From: JBFMAI01 sp040755725
GTDB taxonomy: Bacteria > Planctomycetota > Phycisphaerae > UBA1845 > Fen-1342
Direction of reading: 5' to 3'
DNA: 64,000 bases
NCBI GenBank assembly: GCA_040755725.1
Contig: JBFMAI010000027.1
Location: 124,001 to 188,000, forward strand
This document shows positions 33,231-41,634 of the stretch, in pieces (within the stretch, counting starts at the first letter, position 1; every line of letters begins with the position of its first letter). A program made the position numbers and the translations under genes. The notes under the pieces were generated by a model, which worked only from the letters and a program-made list of their open reading frames with translations, was not told the DNA's origin and did not search any database.

Positions 33231-34111
33231 GACAAGACGATGTCCATCACGCCCAAGGCCCCAAGAAGGAGCCCGACCACGCCGTTGATCGTGAAGAAAG
33301 CGGTGTTTACGCGGCGGAGGTCGTGGGGACTGACGAGTGCGTTTTCAACGATCAGCAGCGCGATCACGCTCGCCGCGCCGACATAGTAGAGCAGACCGAG
33401 GCCGGCCGTGAGTCCGACAGCGATCAAAGCGCTGCCCGTGACCGTGTGAAACACCCGGGCCAAGCGGAGGGCCGCAGCCACTCCCATCCGGGCCGGGACG
33501 CTGTGCAGACCGGCGCGGCGGTCGAAGTCCACGTCCTGGCAGGCGTAGATGAGGTCGAAGCCGCCGATCCAGAACGTCGCGGCGATGAGCAGACACAAGG
33601 CCGGCAGCCCGAGCGTCTGTGGGTTGACGGCCAGCCACGCCGCGACGGGCGCGAGCGCGATGCCAAACCCGAGCCAGACGTGCGACCAGCGCGTGAAGCG
33701 CTTGGTGTACGAATACAGGCACAGCCAGGCGAGCATCGGGCCGGCCAGCGCCAGCGGCCACGGGTTGCCGTGCAACCACAGGAAGGCGGCGCAGCCGATG
33801 ACGAACATACCGGCGGCGCCGACGAAGAAGCCCCAGGCCGTCACGGCACGAATCGCCCCGCGCGGCAGCGGACGCCCGGCGGTCCGAGGGTTGGAGGCGT
33901 CATACCGGGCGTCCACCAGACGGTTGAAGGTCATGGCGGCGCTGCGGGCCGTCACCATGCAGCCGACGATCAGCCCCAGTTGCACCGCCGAGGGCCGGCT
34001 GGGCCGCGCGGCGAGGAACGTGGCCAGCAGCGCCAGCGGCAGGGCGAAGACGGAATGGCTGAACTTGACCAGCTCGCCCCAGGTCCGCACCGTGGTCAGC
34101 AGGCGGCGCAT
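33227..34111 (-). CDS. ubiA: UbiA-family prenyltransferase (4-hydroxybenzoate/menaquinone type)
   Basis: 294 residues, about eight membrane helices. The start ATG 34111 (MRRLLTTVRTWGELVKFSHS) follows GAGG; the longer frame upstream is antisense-type sequence over ubiX. The first aspartate-rich motif is NRLVDARYDASNPRTAGRPL and the second is YACQDVDFDRRAGLHSVP. The family attaches a polyprenyl chain to an aromatic acid in the membrane. Paired with ubiX and with no other quinone genes near, it may serve ubiquinone-like or futalosine-type (MqnP) menaquinone synthesis; sequence alone does not decide. Confidence 0.93.
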   Translation of the reverse strand: MRRLLTTVRTWGELVKFSHSVFALPLALLATFLAARPSRPSAVQLGLIVGCMVTARSAAMTFNRLVDARYDASNPRTAGRPLPRGAIRAVTAWGFFVGAAGMFVIGCAAFLWLHGNPWPLALAGPMLAWLCLYSYTKRFTRWSHVWLGFGIALAPVAAWLAVNPQTLGLPALCLLIAATFWIGGFDLIYACQDVDFDRRAGLHSVPARMGVAAALRLARVFHTVTGSALIAVGLTAGLGLLYYVGAASVIALLIVENALVSPHDLRRVNTAFFTINGVVGLLLGALGVMDIVLS

Positions 34112-34118
34112 GGGAACC

Positions 34119-34748
34119 TCAAGCCTCCGGGTCCGGGATTCGGGGGCCGGGATCGGGGAGGTGGGCCGCGGGGTCCGGCTTCCAGCGGATGCGGAGGTCG
34201 TGGGGCAGCGAGAGCAAGTCGAGCACGCGGCCGACAACGAAATCGACCAGGTCGTCAATGGACTGCGGACGCAGGTAGAAGCCGGGACACGCCGGACAGA
34301 TGACGCCCCCGGCCTGGCTGACCCGCAGCATGTTGGCCAGCTCGATCTGCCCCAGCGGCATTTCACGCGGGACGAGGACCAGCCGGCGCGCCTCTTTCAG
34401 CGTTACCAGCGCGGCCCGCGTGATGAGATTGTCCGCCAGGCCGGCGGCGACCGCGGCGAGGGTGTTGCTGCTGCACGGGCAGATCACCATGCCGTCGGTG
34501 CGGAACGAGCCGCTGGCGATCACGGCCCCGATGTCGGCGTAAGCGTGCAGAGTGACCTCGGCGGCCGAGCGGCCGATCAGCTCTTCCAAACTCAACTTGC
34601 GCAAGCCAAGCTCGTCCGCGAGCACGCGACGCCCGTGCGGGGAGGCAATCAGGTGCAGGTGGGCCCCAGCCCGCAGGACGCATTCGACCAGGCGGCGGGC
34701 GTACACGGCCCCGCTGGCCCCGGTAATCGCCAGGATGATCTGCTTCAC
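34119..34748 (-). CDS. ubiX: Flavin prenyltransferase
   Basis: 209 residues. It joins dimethylallyl phosphate to FMN, making the prenylated cofactor used by UbiD-type decarboxylases. The N-terminal flavin motif is ILAITGASGAVYARRL; the family segments GSFRTDGMVICPCSSNTLAAVAAGLADNL and LVLVPREMPLGQIELANMLRVSQAGGVI are complete. A 15-residue Pro-rich extension ends the protein. ATG 34748 overlaps the stop of the upstream gene (ATGA); ubiA follows after 7 bases, giving a coupled operon. A ubiD gene is not in the window. Confidence 0.97.
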   Translation of the reverse strand: MKQIILAITGASGAVYARRLVECVLRAGAHLHLIASPHGRRVLADELGLRKLSLEELIGRSAAEVTLHAYADIGAVIASGSFRTDGMVICPCSSNTLAAVAAGLADNLITRAALVTLKEARRLVLVPREMPLGQIELANMLRVSQAGGVICPACPGFYLRPQSIDDLVDFVVGRVLDLLSLPHDLRIRWKPDPAAHLPDPGPRIPDPEA

Positions 34749-36715
34749 GGAGATGTTACTCGTGTGGTCGTCGTCGGCACCGGTTCAATCCTGTACAGAC
34801 GCAGCCGTTGCCGGGCCCGCTCCGCCCAGCAGGTGTCGGGAAAACGCTCGATGATCTCGCCCAGCCGGGCGAGCCCGGCGGCTCGGTTCGCGGTGTCGTT
34901 GCCACCCAGCGCCCGGAGTTCGAGATCGGCGCGGGCCAATAGGGCCTCCGGCAGGGCGTCCCCGTCGGGGAACCGCGCGATACACGCCGCCAGCCGCTCG
35001 GCCCGCTCCTGGCGGTCACGGGCCGCCGCCGCCCAGCGCACGATCAAGTTGTCGTACAGTTGGGAGTCGGGGTATTGGTGGGCCAGCCACAGCAGTTGCC
35101 GGCGGTAACCGGCGCGGTGCGGGTCGAGGCCGGCCAGCGCTTGCAGCGGGGCCGTGGCGTAGCGCGGATCGTCGCGGTTGGCCAGGATCAACTCCCGCAG
35201 GCGGCGAATCTCGAACAGGTCCTGGTCCGGGTCGAACTCGAGGCTGGCTTCCGGCGGCTGCATCCGCAAGAGGGGGCCGTCCGACGCGCGGGCCGAGGCG
35301 GGCGGGGCGACCTCCGTCTCGGTCGGCAAGGGGCCGAGCGCGGCCAGGGCCCCGTCGGTGTCCCCGTGGCGCAGCCGGAGCTGAGCGACGCGCAGTCGGG
35401 CGGCCACGGCCAGGGGCGAGTGCGGATACTCGGACAGCAGGTTGGTCCAGATCGGCTCCGACTCCGGATGGGGGAAGTCGGTGTAGAGTTCGCGCTGCGC
35501 GCCTTCGCCCAACGCCCGTTCGTCCAACCGCATGTCCAGCACCCGGGCCTGTATGAACAGCGCGCACGGCACGTAGCGGCTCGTGGGGTGGTCGGCGATG
35601 AAGTCCTTGAGGGCGTCGTACGCCGCGCGGCGGTGGTCCAAGAGCTCGATCAACATGTGGCGGAAGACGCGGCGTTTCAGTTCGTACTGCTCGGTGGGGT
35701 CGGCACTCCAGACCGTCAGGAACGTGGCGCGGCGCGGCTCACGATCGACGCTGGGGTAGGTCCAGCGGTGGACCAGATCGAGGATGGTATCGGTGGCATC
35801 CTGCACGGGCTGGAAGCGCTCCGAGCGCGGGCCGTACTGGGATTCCAGCACGCGGTAGTACAGCTCGTCGACGCCGACGTGGGCCCGGAACAGCAGGACG
35901 GGGGTGGCGAACAAGACGGCCATGACGGGGGCGACGGCGCCGGGGCGGTAGTTCACCAGGCGGGCGATGAAAATGATGATCGCCATCATGGTGCAGGCCG
36001 CCAGGATGGCCAGCAGCCACGGGCCGGCCAGTAGGAGTTTTTTCTCGGGCGACACGCCGACCGCCAGGGGTTCGCTGGGGCCGCGGGCCGCCAGGTAGAA
36101 GTAGAGCAACACGGGGAGCACGGCCACCAGCGCCGAGCCGAAGCGGAAGTTCATCCGGAACGGGCGCACCGACGCGAGCACGCAACCGGCCAGCAGCGTG
36201 ATCGCCATCCACGGCAGATGGGCGAAGACGAGGATCGCCGTTAGAAACGGCAGGGCGCTGCGAAAGCCGTATACGATCGAGACGGTGATCGGCACCGCCA
36301 CGATGGCGGCGAACAGCAGCCCGATGACCACGCCGTGCATCGGGTTCTGATCGACGCTGATCGGGAACAAAATGAAGTCGTACAGGTTCTGGGTCTGCGC
36401 GCCCCAGAACTTCAGCGGGTGCAGATACGACGCGGGCGAGAAGTCGAACAGCCGGGCCACGTGCAGCCAGTGCGCGAACACGCACAGCCCACAGAACAGC
36501 AGCCCGTTGACCACCAGCAGGACGGTCGCGCGGACCCGGTACTTGCGCGCCGTCCACGACCAGACGCTCGTCGGTTGCCAGGGCGCGGCCACGGGCTGCC
36601 CCGCCGACGCCGGGGCCTGCCGGGCGGGCGGCGGCACGGGAACCTCGCTGGAGGAGGATGAACCTAGGCGCGGGGCTTGGGACCCGCCGGTCTGATCATC
36701 GTCGGCCTGCGGCAT
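34745..36715 (-). CDS. Large membrane protein with TPR-like C-terminal half
   Basis: 656 residues. A Pro/Ser-rich soluble start (to about residue 55) leads to about eight hydrophobic helices (60-280), one loop containing a DQNPMHGVVIG segment. The C-terminal half (from about 310) is soluble with repeated helical pairs of TPR character ending in phrases like FPHPESEPIWTNLLSEYPHS and RFPDTCWAERARQRL, usual in proteins that count or measure segments in bacterial envelope assemblies. No enzyme motif. First gene of the ubiX-ubiA-glycosyltransferase operon. Function unknown. Confidence 0.8.
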   Translation of the reverse strand: MPQADDDQTGGSQAPRLGSSSSSEVPVPPPARQAPASAGQPVAAPWQPTSVWSWTARKYRVRATVLLVVNGLLFCGLCVFAHWLHVARLFDFSPASYLHPLKFWGAQTQNLYDFILFPISVDQNPMHGVVIGLLFAAIVAVPITVSIVYGFRSALPFLTAILVFAHLPWMAITLLAGCVLASVRPFRMNFRFGSALVAVLPVLLYFYLAARGPSEPLAVGVSPEKKLLLAGPWLLAILAACTMMAIIIFIARLVNYRPGAVAPVMAVLFATPVLLFRAHVGVDELYYRVLESQYGPRSERFQPVQDATDTILDLVHRWTYPSVDREPRRATFLTVWSADPTEQYELKRRVFRHMLIELLDHRRAAYDALKDFIADHPTSRYVPCALFIQARVLDMRLDERALGEGAQRELYTDFPHPESEPIWTNLLSEYPHSPLAVAARLRVAQLRLRHGDTDGALAALGPLPTETEVAPPASARASDGPLLRMQPPEASLEFDPDQDLFEIRRLRELILANRDDPRYATAPLQALAGLDPHRAGYRRQLLWLAHQYPDSQLYDNLIVRWAAAARDRQERAERLAACIARFPDGDALPEALLARADLELRALGGNDTANRAAGLARLGEIIERFPDTCWAERARQRLRLYRIEPVPTTTTRVTSP

Positions 36716-36807
36716 GAGCGTCGATCGTACCCGAGGCGGCCAAAGCGTGCCAATCGGCGGGTGGCCGGCGGACGGGGACCGGCGGCGGGCGAGTCAATGG
36801 GGCGGAA

Positions 36808-36881
<74 letters not shown>

Positions 36882-37061
36882 GGCGTCCGTACAAGCTGGG
36901 GCGCTGCGTGCCAACCGCGATGTCGCGCGCGCGGGCTTCACGCTTGTCCACGACGCCGCGCTTTCGTGCAGCGCACCCGTGTGGGCAATCTAACCCGTCC
37001 GCCAGCCACGTCAAGTTCGACCCCGCCCCCGCGCGATGACGAACACCCCACTGGAGCGTCC

Positions 37062-37120
37062 ATCAGAACCCCGCACACCAGTGCGGGGTCGGGCGTCCCG
37101 CCACTGGCGTGCGCGGTTCT
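37062..37120 (-). repeat. 59-bp palindromic repeat, intergenic copy near tRNA-Arg
   Basis: On the minus strand it starts AGAACCGCGCACGCCAG and ends GTGCGGGGTTCTGAT, with the CCCCGCACTGG...GTGCGGGG hairpin. It lies between tRNA-Arg and the MBOAT gene, 12 bases after the stop of the latter on the minus strand. Nothing else is seen in 36882-37131. Confidence 0.75.
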
Positions 37121-37131
37121 GATAGGCGCGC

Positions 37132-38577
37132 CTAGAACTGGAAGTAGATGAACTGCTCCTGGCCCCTGGAGCCGAGCAGGGCGAGCACCGCCAGGATCGT
37201 GACATAGGCCGCTTGGCGGACGGGCCACGGCCAGCGCACGACGAAGTCCACGTCCCGTCGCCATTCGGCCACCAGGTCCAGCAGGATCACCGGCCCGACG
37301 AGCAGTCCGAAGACGGCGAGCTGCTCGCGGTCGGCGGCCTCCCAGTTCCAGTCGGTCACGATGCGGTACGGAAACTCCCACACCTGCCGCAGCGACTCGC
37401 ACCGGAAGATCAGCCAGCCGAAGCACACGAGGTGGAAGAAGCCCAGCGTCGCGCCGAGACGCCGGAATGCGGCGAGCAGGCTCGAGCGGGGCGCCGGCGA
37501 CCGCGCGGCGGAAGAGCCGTCCGCCGGCGCGGGGGAGCGCTCGAACAGGCGAAACACGATCAGCAGCAAGCCGTGGAAGGCGCCCCAGAGGACGAACTTC
37601 CACTGGGCCCCGTGCCACAGTCCGCCCAGGAGCATGGTGAGGGCGAGGTTGACGTAGGTGCGGCGGGGGCCGTGGCGGTTGCCGCCCAGCGGGATGTACA
37701 GGTAGTCCCGCAGCCAGGTTGAGAGGCTGATGTGCCAGCGGCGCCAGAAGTCGCTGGGGTTGACGGCCAGGTAGGGCATATGGAAGTTCTCCATGAGGTC
37801 GAAGCCCATCAGCCGGGCCGTCCCGCGGGCGATGAGGCTGTAGCCGGCAAAGTCGCAGTAGATCTGGAAGGCGAAGGCGTAGGTGCCGATGAAAGCGGTG
37901 GGGCCGCTGACCGGGGCCGTGCTGAACGCGAGATCAACCCAGGGGGACAGATTGTCGGCGACGTACACCTTCATGAAATAACCCAGCAGGACCCACCACA
38001 CGCCGCGTCGCAGACCGTCGGGGGTCAGCACGCGAGGTTGCTGCACCTGGGGCAGCAGGCGCTGGCCGCGTTCGATGGGGCCGGCGACGAGCTGCGGGAA
38101 GAAGGCGACGTAGAGGGCGAAGTCGCGGAGCGAGCGGCAGGCCGGCATGCGCCCGCGGTACACGTCGATGGTGTAGCTCATTGTCTGGAACGTGTAGAAA
38201 GAGATCCCCACCGGGACGATGATGCCCAGGGTCGTCAGCGGGCACGGAAGACCGACCGTCGTCAATAGCGTGTCGAGGTTCGAGACGAAGAAGTCATAGT
38301 ACTTGAACACCCCCAGCAGGCCCAGGTTCGTCGTTACGCTGAGTAGGAGGAGCCGGCGGCGCGTGCGGGCGGTGGCGGCGACTTCGATGCGCCGGGCGCA
38401 GAGGAAGTCGATGCCGGTCGAAATCAGGATCAGCGACAGGAAGCGCCAATCCCAGCACGCGTAGAAGAAGTAGCTGGCCCCCAGCAAGAGCCAATTCTGG
38501 GCCGGGTGGCCCACCCGCAGGTAGATCAGGTATACCGCGACGAAGAACCCGACGAACAGCCAACTGTTGAAGAGCAT
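37132..38577 (-). CDS. MBOAT-family O-acyltransferase
   Basis: 481 residues with about 11 membrane helices. Family hallmarks: FKYYDFFVSN near 95, IIVPVGISFYTFQTMSYTIDVYRG (about 120-143), FFPQLVAGPIERG, and the SDFWRRWHISLSTWLRDYLY and GGLWHGAQWKFVLWG segments, the last holding the catalytic His. Related enzymes (AlgI, PatA, DltB) move acetyl or other acyl groups across the membrane to glycans. It starts 3 bases after an SGNH-like gene that probably finishes the transfer outside. The DNA following its stop is a 59-bp repeat. Confidence 0.95.
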   Translation of the reverse strand: MLFNSWLFVGFFVAVYLIYLRVGHPAQNWLLLGASYFFYACWDWRFLSLILISTGIDFLCARRIEVAATARTRRRLLLLSVTTNLGLLGVFKYYDFFVSNLDTLLTTVGLPCPLTTLGIIVPVGISFYTFQTMSYTIDVYRGRMPACRSLRDFALYVAFFPQLVAGPIERGQRLLPQVQQPRVLTPDGLRRGVWWVLLGYFMKVYVADNLSPWVDLAFSTAPVSGPTAFIGTYAFAFQIYCDFAGYSLIARGTARLMGFDLMENFHMPYLAVNPSDFWRRWHISLSTWLRDYLYIPLGGNRHGPRRTYVNLALTMLLGGLWHGAQWKFVLWGAFHGLLLIVFRLFERSPAPADGSSAARSPAPRSSLLAAFRRLGATLGFFHLVCFGWLIFRCESLRQVWEFPYRIVTDWNWEAADREQLAVFGLLVGPVILLDLVAEWRRDVDFVVRWPWPVRQAAYVTILAVLALLGSRGQEQFIYFQF

Positions 38578-38580
38578 ACG

Positions 38581-39582
38581 CTAAAGTCGGTCCAGCACCC
38601 CGCAGATTGCCTGGTAATGGCGGCGGGCGTACGTCTCCCGGTGGCGTGGAACCGGGTGGATCATGTCTTTGAAGTTCTCGGCACTCCACTGCCCGCTGAA
38701 GTCGGCCACCGTGGCGATCGGGCACGCGGCGATTCTCCCCAGGACCGGGGCGCGAATCTCCTGCGAGTAACGGGTGGGGCGGTTCTCTTGCCATAAGAAG
38801 AGCGTCGGGACCCCGCCGCGCTCCAGCACGGCCAGCAGCTCGTCCAGAGTCCGCAGGTAGTCCGGCGCGGGGGGCAGCTCGGGCCAATTGCCGCCGACCA
38901 CCGGCTGCCCGCGCTGCCGGGCGCGCCGCCGAAAATCGGCCACAAGATTCAGGTGGGGGAAGTGAATATGCCGGGCCAACATGGTAGGAAAGACATCCAT
39001 GTGCGTCAGCCGGTTTCGCAGGACGGGATCCAGTCGCGCCAAAGGGAAGATCGACGCCACGATCGACGAACCCGCAGAAGCCAGGGTGAAGTGCCGGCCG
39101 TAGTAGCTCCACGGGACGGCAGCCAGGACCGTCGGCTCGAAGGCCTGCTGGTCGATGTCGGAACGGAACTTGGGGCCGAGCGGCAGGAAGGTGCACTCGG
39201 CCAGGCAGATCACCAGCAAGTCCGGCCGATGGCGGGCGGCCAGCGCCGCCTGGACCACGTAGTCCGAGATCCCGGCGCCCGTCAGGGCCAGGTTGATGAA
39301 ACGAACGGGCCGCCGCTCTTCCCGAGCAAGGCGCTCCATGACTGGAACGATGCGATGGTTCTGATAGACCGAGTTGCCGAGAATGCACACGGTCCGCGCG
39401 GAAACGGCGGACGTTGGGTACCGGCCCAGCGCGGCGCCGAACGACCCGTGCCGCATGTACTTCGCGTTGCCGACGTCATAGCTCAGCCGCGCCTCGAGCC
39501 AGTGCGCGGCCGCGACGCAGACCGCCGTGCCTGCAAGCACGACCCAGAAGACCCGGCGACGCAGCGCGAGATCAGGCGACAC
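38581..39582 (-). CDS. SGNH-like hydrolase/acyltransferase partner of the MBOAT protein
   Basis: 333 residues from a GTG at 39582; GGAGG lies about 10 bases upstream. One N-terminal helix (about 10-28, VFWVVLAGTAVCVAAAHWL) anchors it facing the periplasm. The domain has an SGNH-type first block VCILGNSVYQNHRI (the GxS serine near residue 71) and a last block FKDMIHPVPRHR with the D-x-x-H pair. Such proteins, like AlgX or DltD, accept the acyl group exported by MBOAT and place it on a polysaccharide. Only 3 bases separate it from the MBOAT gene. Confidence 0.8.
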   Translation of the reverse strand: MSPDLALRRRVFWVVLAGTAVCVAAAHWLEARLSYDVGNAKYMRHGSFGAALGRYPTSAVSARTVCILGNSVYQNHRIVPVMERLAREERRPVRFINLALTGAGISDYVVQAALAARHRPDLLVICLAECTFLPLGPKFRSDIDQQAFEPTVLAAVPWSYYGRHFTLASAGSSIVASIFPLARLDPVLRNRLTHMDVFPTMLARHIHFPHLNLVADFRRRARQRGQPVVGGNWPELPPAPDYLRTLDELLAVLERGGVPTLFLWQENRPTRYSQEIRAPVLGRIAACPIATVADFSGQWSAENFKDMIHPVPRHRETYARRHYQAICGVLDRL

Positions 39583-39596
39583 GACGCCCCGTCCTC

Positions 39597-40556
39597 CTAT
39601 GACGCGGCCGAGCGGGCCGCTTCCCAGCGCGACGCGTTCCGCACGAACCAGTCGTACGTGGCCTGGATGCCGGCGTGCAGCGACGTGCGGGCCCGCCAGC
39701 CGAGGGCCGTCAACCGCGACACGTCGAGCAGCTTGCGCGGCATGCCGTCGGGCTTGCTCGGGTCGTAGCGCAGCTCGCCCCGGAACCCCACCACGTCGCG
39801 GATCAGCTCGGCGAGTTCCGCGATCGAGATTTCTTCGCCGACACCCACATTGATGATCCGCGGATCGTCATAGCGCTCCATGAGAAACACGGCCGCGTCG
39901 GCCAGGTCGTCCACATACAGGAACTCGCGCCGCGGCCGGCCGGTGCCCCAGATCGTGACGTATTCGGCCTCGGCCACCTTCGCCTCGTGCAGCTTGCGCA
40001 GCAGCGCCGGCAGGACGTGCGAGTTGTGCAAGTCGAAGTTGTCGCCCGGGCCGTACAGGTTCGTCGGCATCAGGGCGATGGCGTTGAAGCCGTGCTGCCG
40101 CCGATACGCGGCGCACATTTCCAATCCGGCGATTTTGGCAACGGCGTAAGCGGAGTTGGTCGGCTCCAGCGGCCCGGTGAGGAGGTGCTCCTCCTTCATG
40201 GGCTGGGGGGCCAGGCGCGGGTAGATGCACGACGAGCCCAGGAACAGCAGCTTGCGCACGCCGTGCCGCCACGCCGCGTCGATCACATGCGTCTGAATCA
40301 GCAGGTTTTCGCGGATGAAGTCCGCCGGGTACTGGTTGTTGGCCAGGATGCCGCCGACGCGGGCGGCGGCGACGAAGACGTACCGCGGGCGGGTCTGGTG
40401 GAAGAACTCATCGACGGCGGGGGCCTGGGTGAGATCGAGATCAGGATACGGTCGCGTAATCAGGTTCGTGAAGCCGCCGGTCTGAAGACGGCGCAGAATC
40501 GCCGCGCCGACCAGGCCCTGATGACCGGCGACGTAGATGGGATCGTTCCTATTCAT
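39597..40556 (-). CDS. fcl: GDP-L-fucose synthase
   Basis: 319 residues. It converts GDP-4-keto-6-deoxymannose to GDP-L-fucose by epimerisation and NADPH reduction in the cytosol. The NADP motif GHQGLVGAAI, the catalytic SSC...YAVAK set (FLGSSCIYPR, NSAYAVAKIAG) and PTNLYGPGDNFD are intact. Its start overlaps the gmd stop by 8 bases, the classic gmd-fcl pair. C-terminal residues ArgTrpGluAla... differ from the usual end but length is normal. Confidence 0.96.
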   Translation of the reverse strand: MNRNDPIYVAGHQGLVGAAILRRLQTGGFTNLITRPYPDLDLTQAPAVDEFFHQTRPRYVFVAAARVGGILANNQYPADFIRENLLIQTHVIDAAWRHGVRKLLFLGSSCIYPRLAPQPMKEEHLLTGPLEPTNSAYAVAKIAGLEMCAAYRRQHGFNAIALMPTNLYGPGDNFDLHNSHVLPALLRKLHEAKVAEAEYVTIWGTGRPRREFLYVDDLADAAVFLMERYDDPRIINVGVGEEISIAELAELIRDVVGFRGELRYDPSKPDGMPRKLLDVSRLTALGWRARTSLHAGIQATYDWFVRNASRWEAARSAAS

Positions 40557-41595
40557 GCCGGAGTCCTTGGCCCACGGGCGTGTGGCCCGCGGCCCGTAGC
40601 GTTTGTTCCTGGCGCGCCAACTCCATGTCGTGGTCCACCATCAGCCGAACCAGCTCGACAAACGTCATGGTCGGGGCCCAGCCGAGCTGCTTCCGAGCCT
40701 TGGCCGGATCGCCGCGCAGGTGGTCCACCTCCGTCGGCCGCAGGTAACGGGGGTCGATCCGGACGGCGGCGTGCCAGTCGAGCCCGGCGTGCCCGAACGC
40801 CTCCTCGACGAACTCGCCCACCGAGTGCGCCGCGCCCGTGGCCACGACGTAATCGTCCGGCCGCGCCTGCTGCAACATCCGCCACATGGCGTCCACATAG
40901 TCACCCGCGAAGCCCCAGTCGCGGCGGGCGTTCAGATTGCCCAGGTAGACATGTTGCTGCAACCCCAGTTTGATCCGGCCGACCGCCCGCGTGATCTTCC
41001 GCGTCACAAACGTCTCGCCCCGCCGCGGCGACTCGTGATTGAACAGGATGCCGTTGGCGATGAACAGCCCGTACGCCTCGCGGTAGTTCACGCAGTACCA
41101 GTGGGCGGCGACCTTCGACGCCGCGTACGGGCTGCGCGGGTAGAAGGGCGTGGCTTCGCTCTGCGGCGGCGGGGAGGCCCCGAACATCTCGGACGAACCG
41201 GCCTGGTACAGCCGGACCTCGCGCCCCGTGCTGTCCACATAGTCCCGCAGACTCTCCAGCAGCCGCAGCGTGCCCGTCGCCACGATGTCGGCGGTGTATT
41301 CCGGCTGGGCGAACGACACCTTGACGTGCGACTGGGCGCCCAGGTTGTAGACTTCGTCCGGCTGCACGCGGTCGAGGATGTGCCGCAGGCCGCTGCTGTC
41401 GGAGAGGTCGCCATAGTGCAGGAAGAACCGCGTCCCCGGCTCGTGCGGGTCACGGTAAAGCGCGTCGACGCGGGCGGTGTTGAACGTGCTGGACCGCCGG
41501 ACGATCCCGTGGACCTCGTAGCCCTTGGTCAGCAGGAGCTCGGCGAGATAGGAGCCGTCCTGCCCGGTTACGCCGCTGATGAGCGCCCGTTTCAT
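40549..41595 (-). CDS. gmd: GDP-mannose 4,6-dehydratase
   Basis: 348 residues. First step of GDP-fucose (and GDP-6-deoxy-sugar) synthesis from GDP-mannose. NADP motif SGVTGQDGSYLAELLL, YNLGAQSHVKVSFAQPEYT, the catalytic region AGSSEMFGASPPPQSEATPFYPRSPYAASK with Tyr and Lys, and NGILFNHESPRRGETFVTRKI are all typical. A normal-length, complete enzyme. Followed by fcl with an 8-base overlap; both feed fucosylated envelope glycan together with the MBOAT-SGNH pair downstream. Confidence 0.98.
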   Translation of the reverse strand: MKRALISGVTGQDGSYLAELLLTKGYEVHGIVRRSSTFNTARVDALYRDPHEPGTRFFLHYGDLSDSSGLRHILDRVQPDEVYNLGAQSHVKVSFAQPEYTADIVATGTLRLLESLRDYVDSTGREVRLYQAGSSEMFGASPPPQSEATPFYPRSPYAASKVAAHWYCVNYREAYGLFIANGILFNHESPRRGETFVTRKITRAVGRIKLGLQQHVYLGNLNARRDWGFAGDYVDAMWRMLQQARPDDYVVATGAAHSVGEFVEEAFGHAGLDWHAAVRIDPRYLRPTEVDHLRGDPAKARKQLGWAPTMTFVELVRLMVDHDMELARQEQTLRAAGHTPVGQGLRHE

Positions 41596-41634
41596 GGGGT
41601 CCGTCCCTGCTCTTTGTTCCCGGCACCCTGTTCC

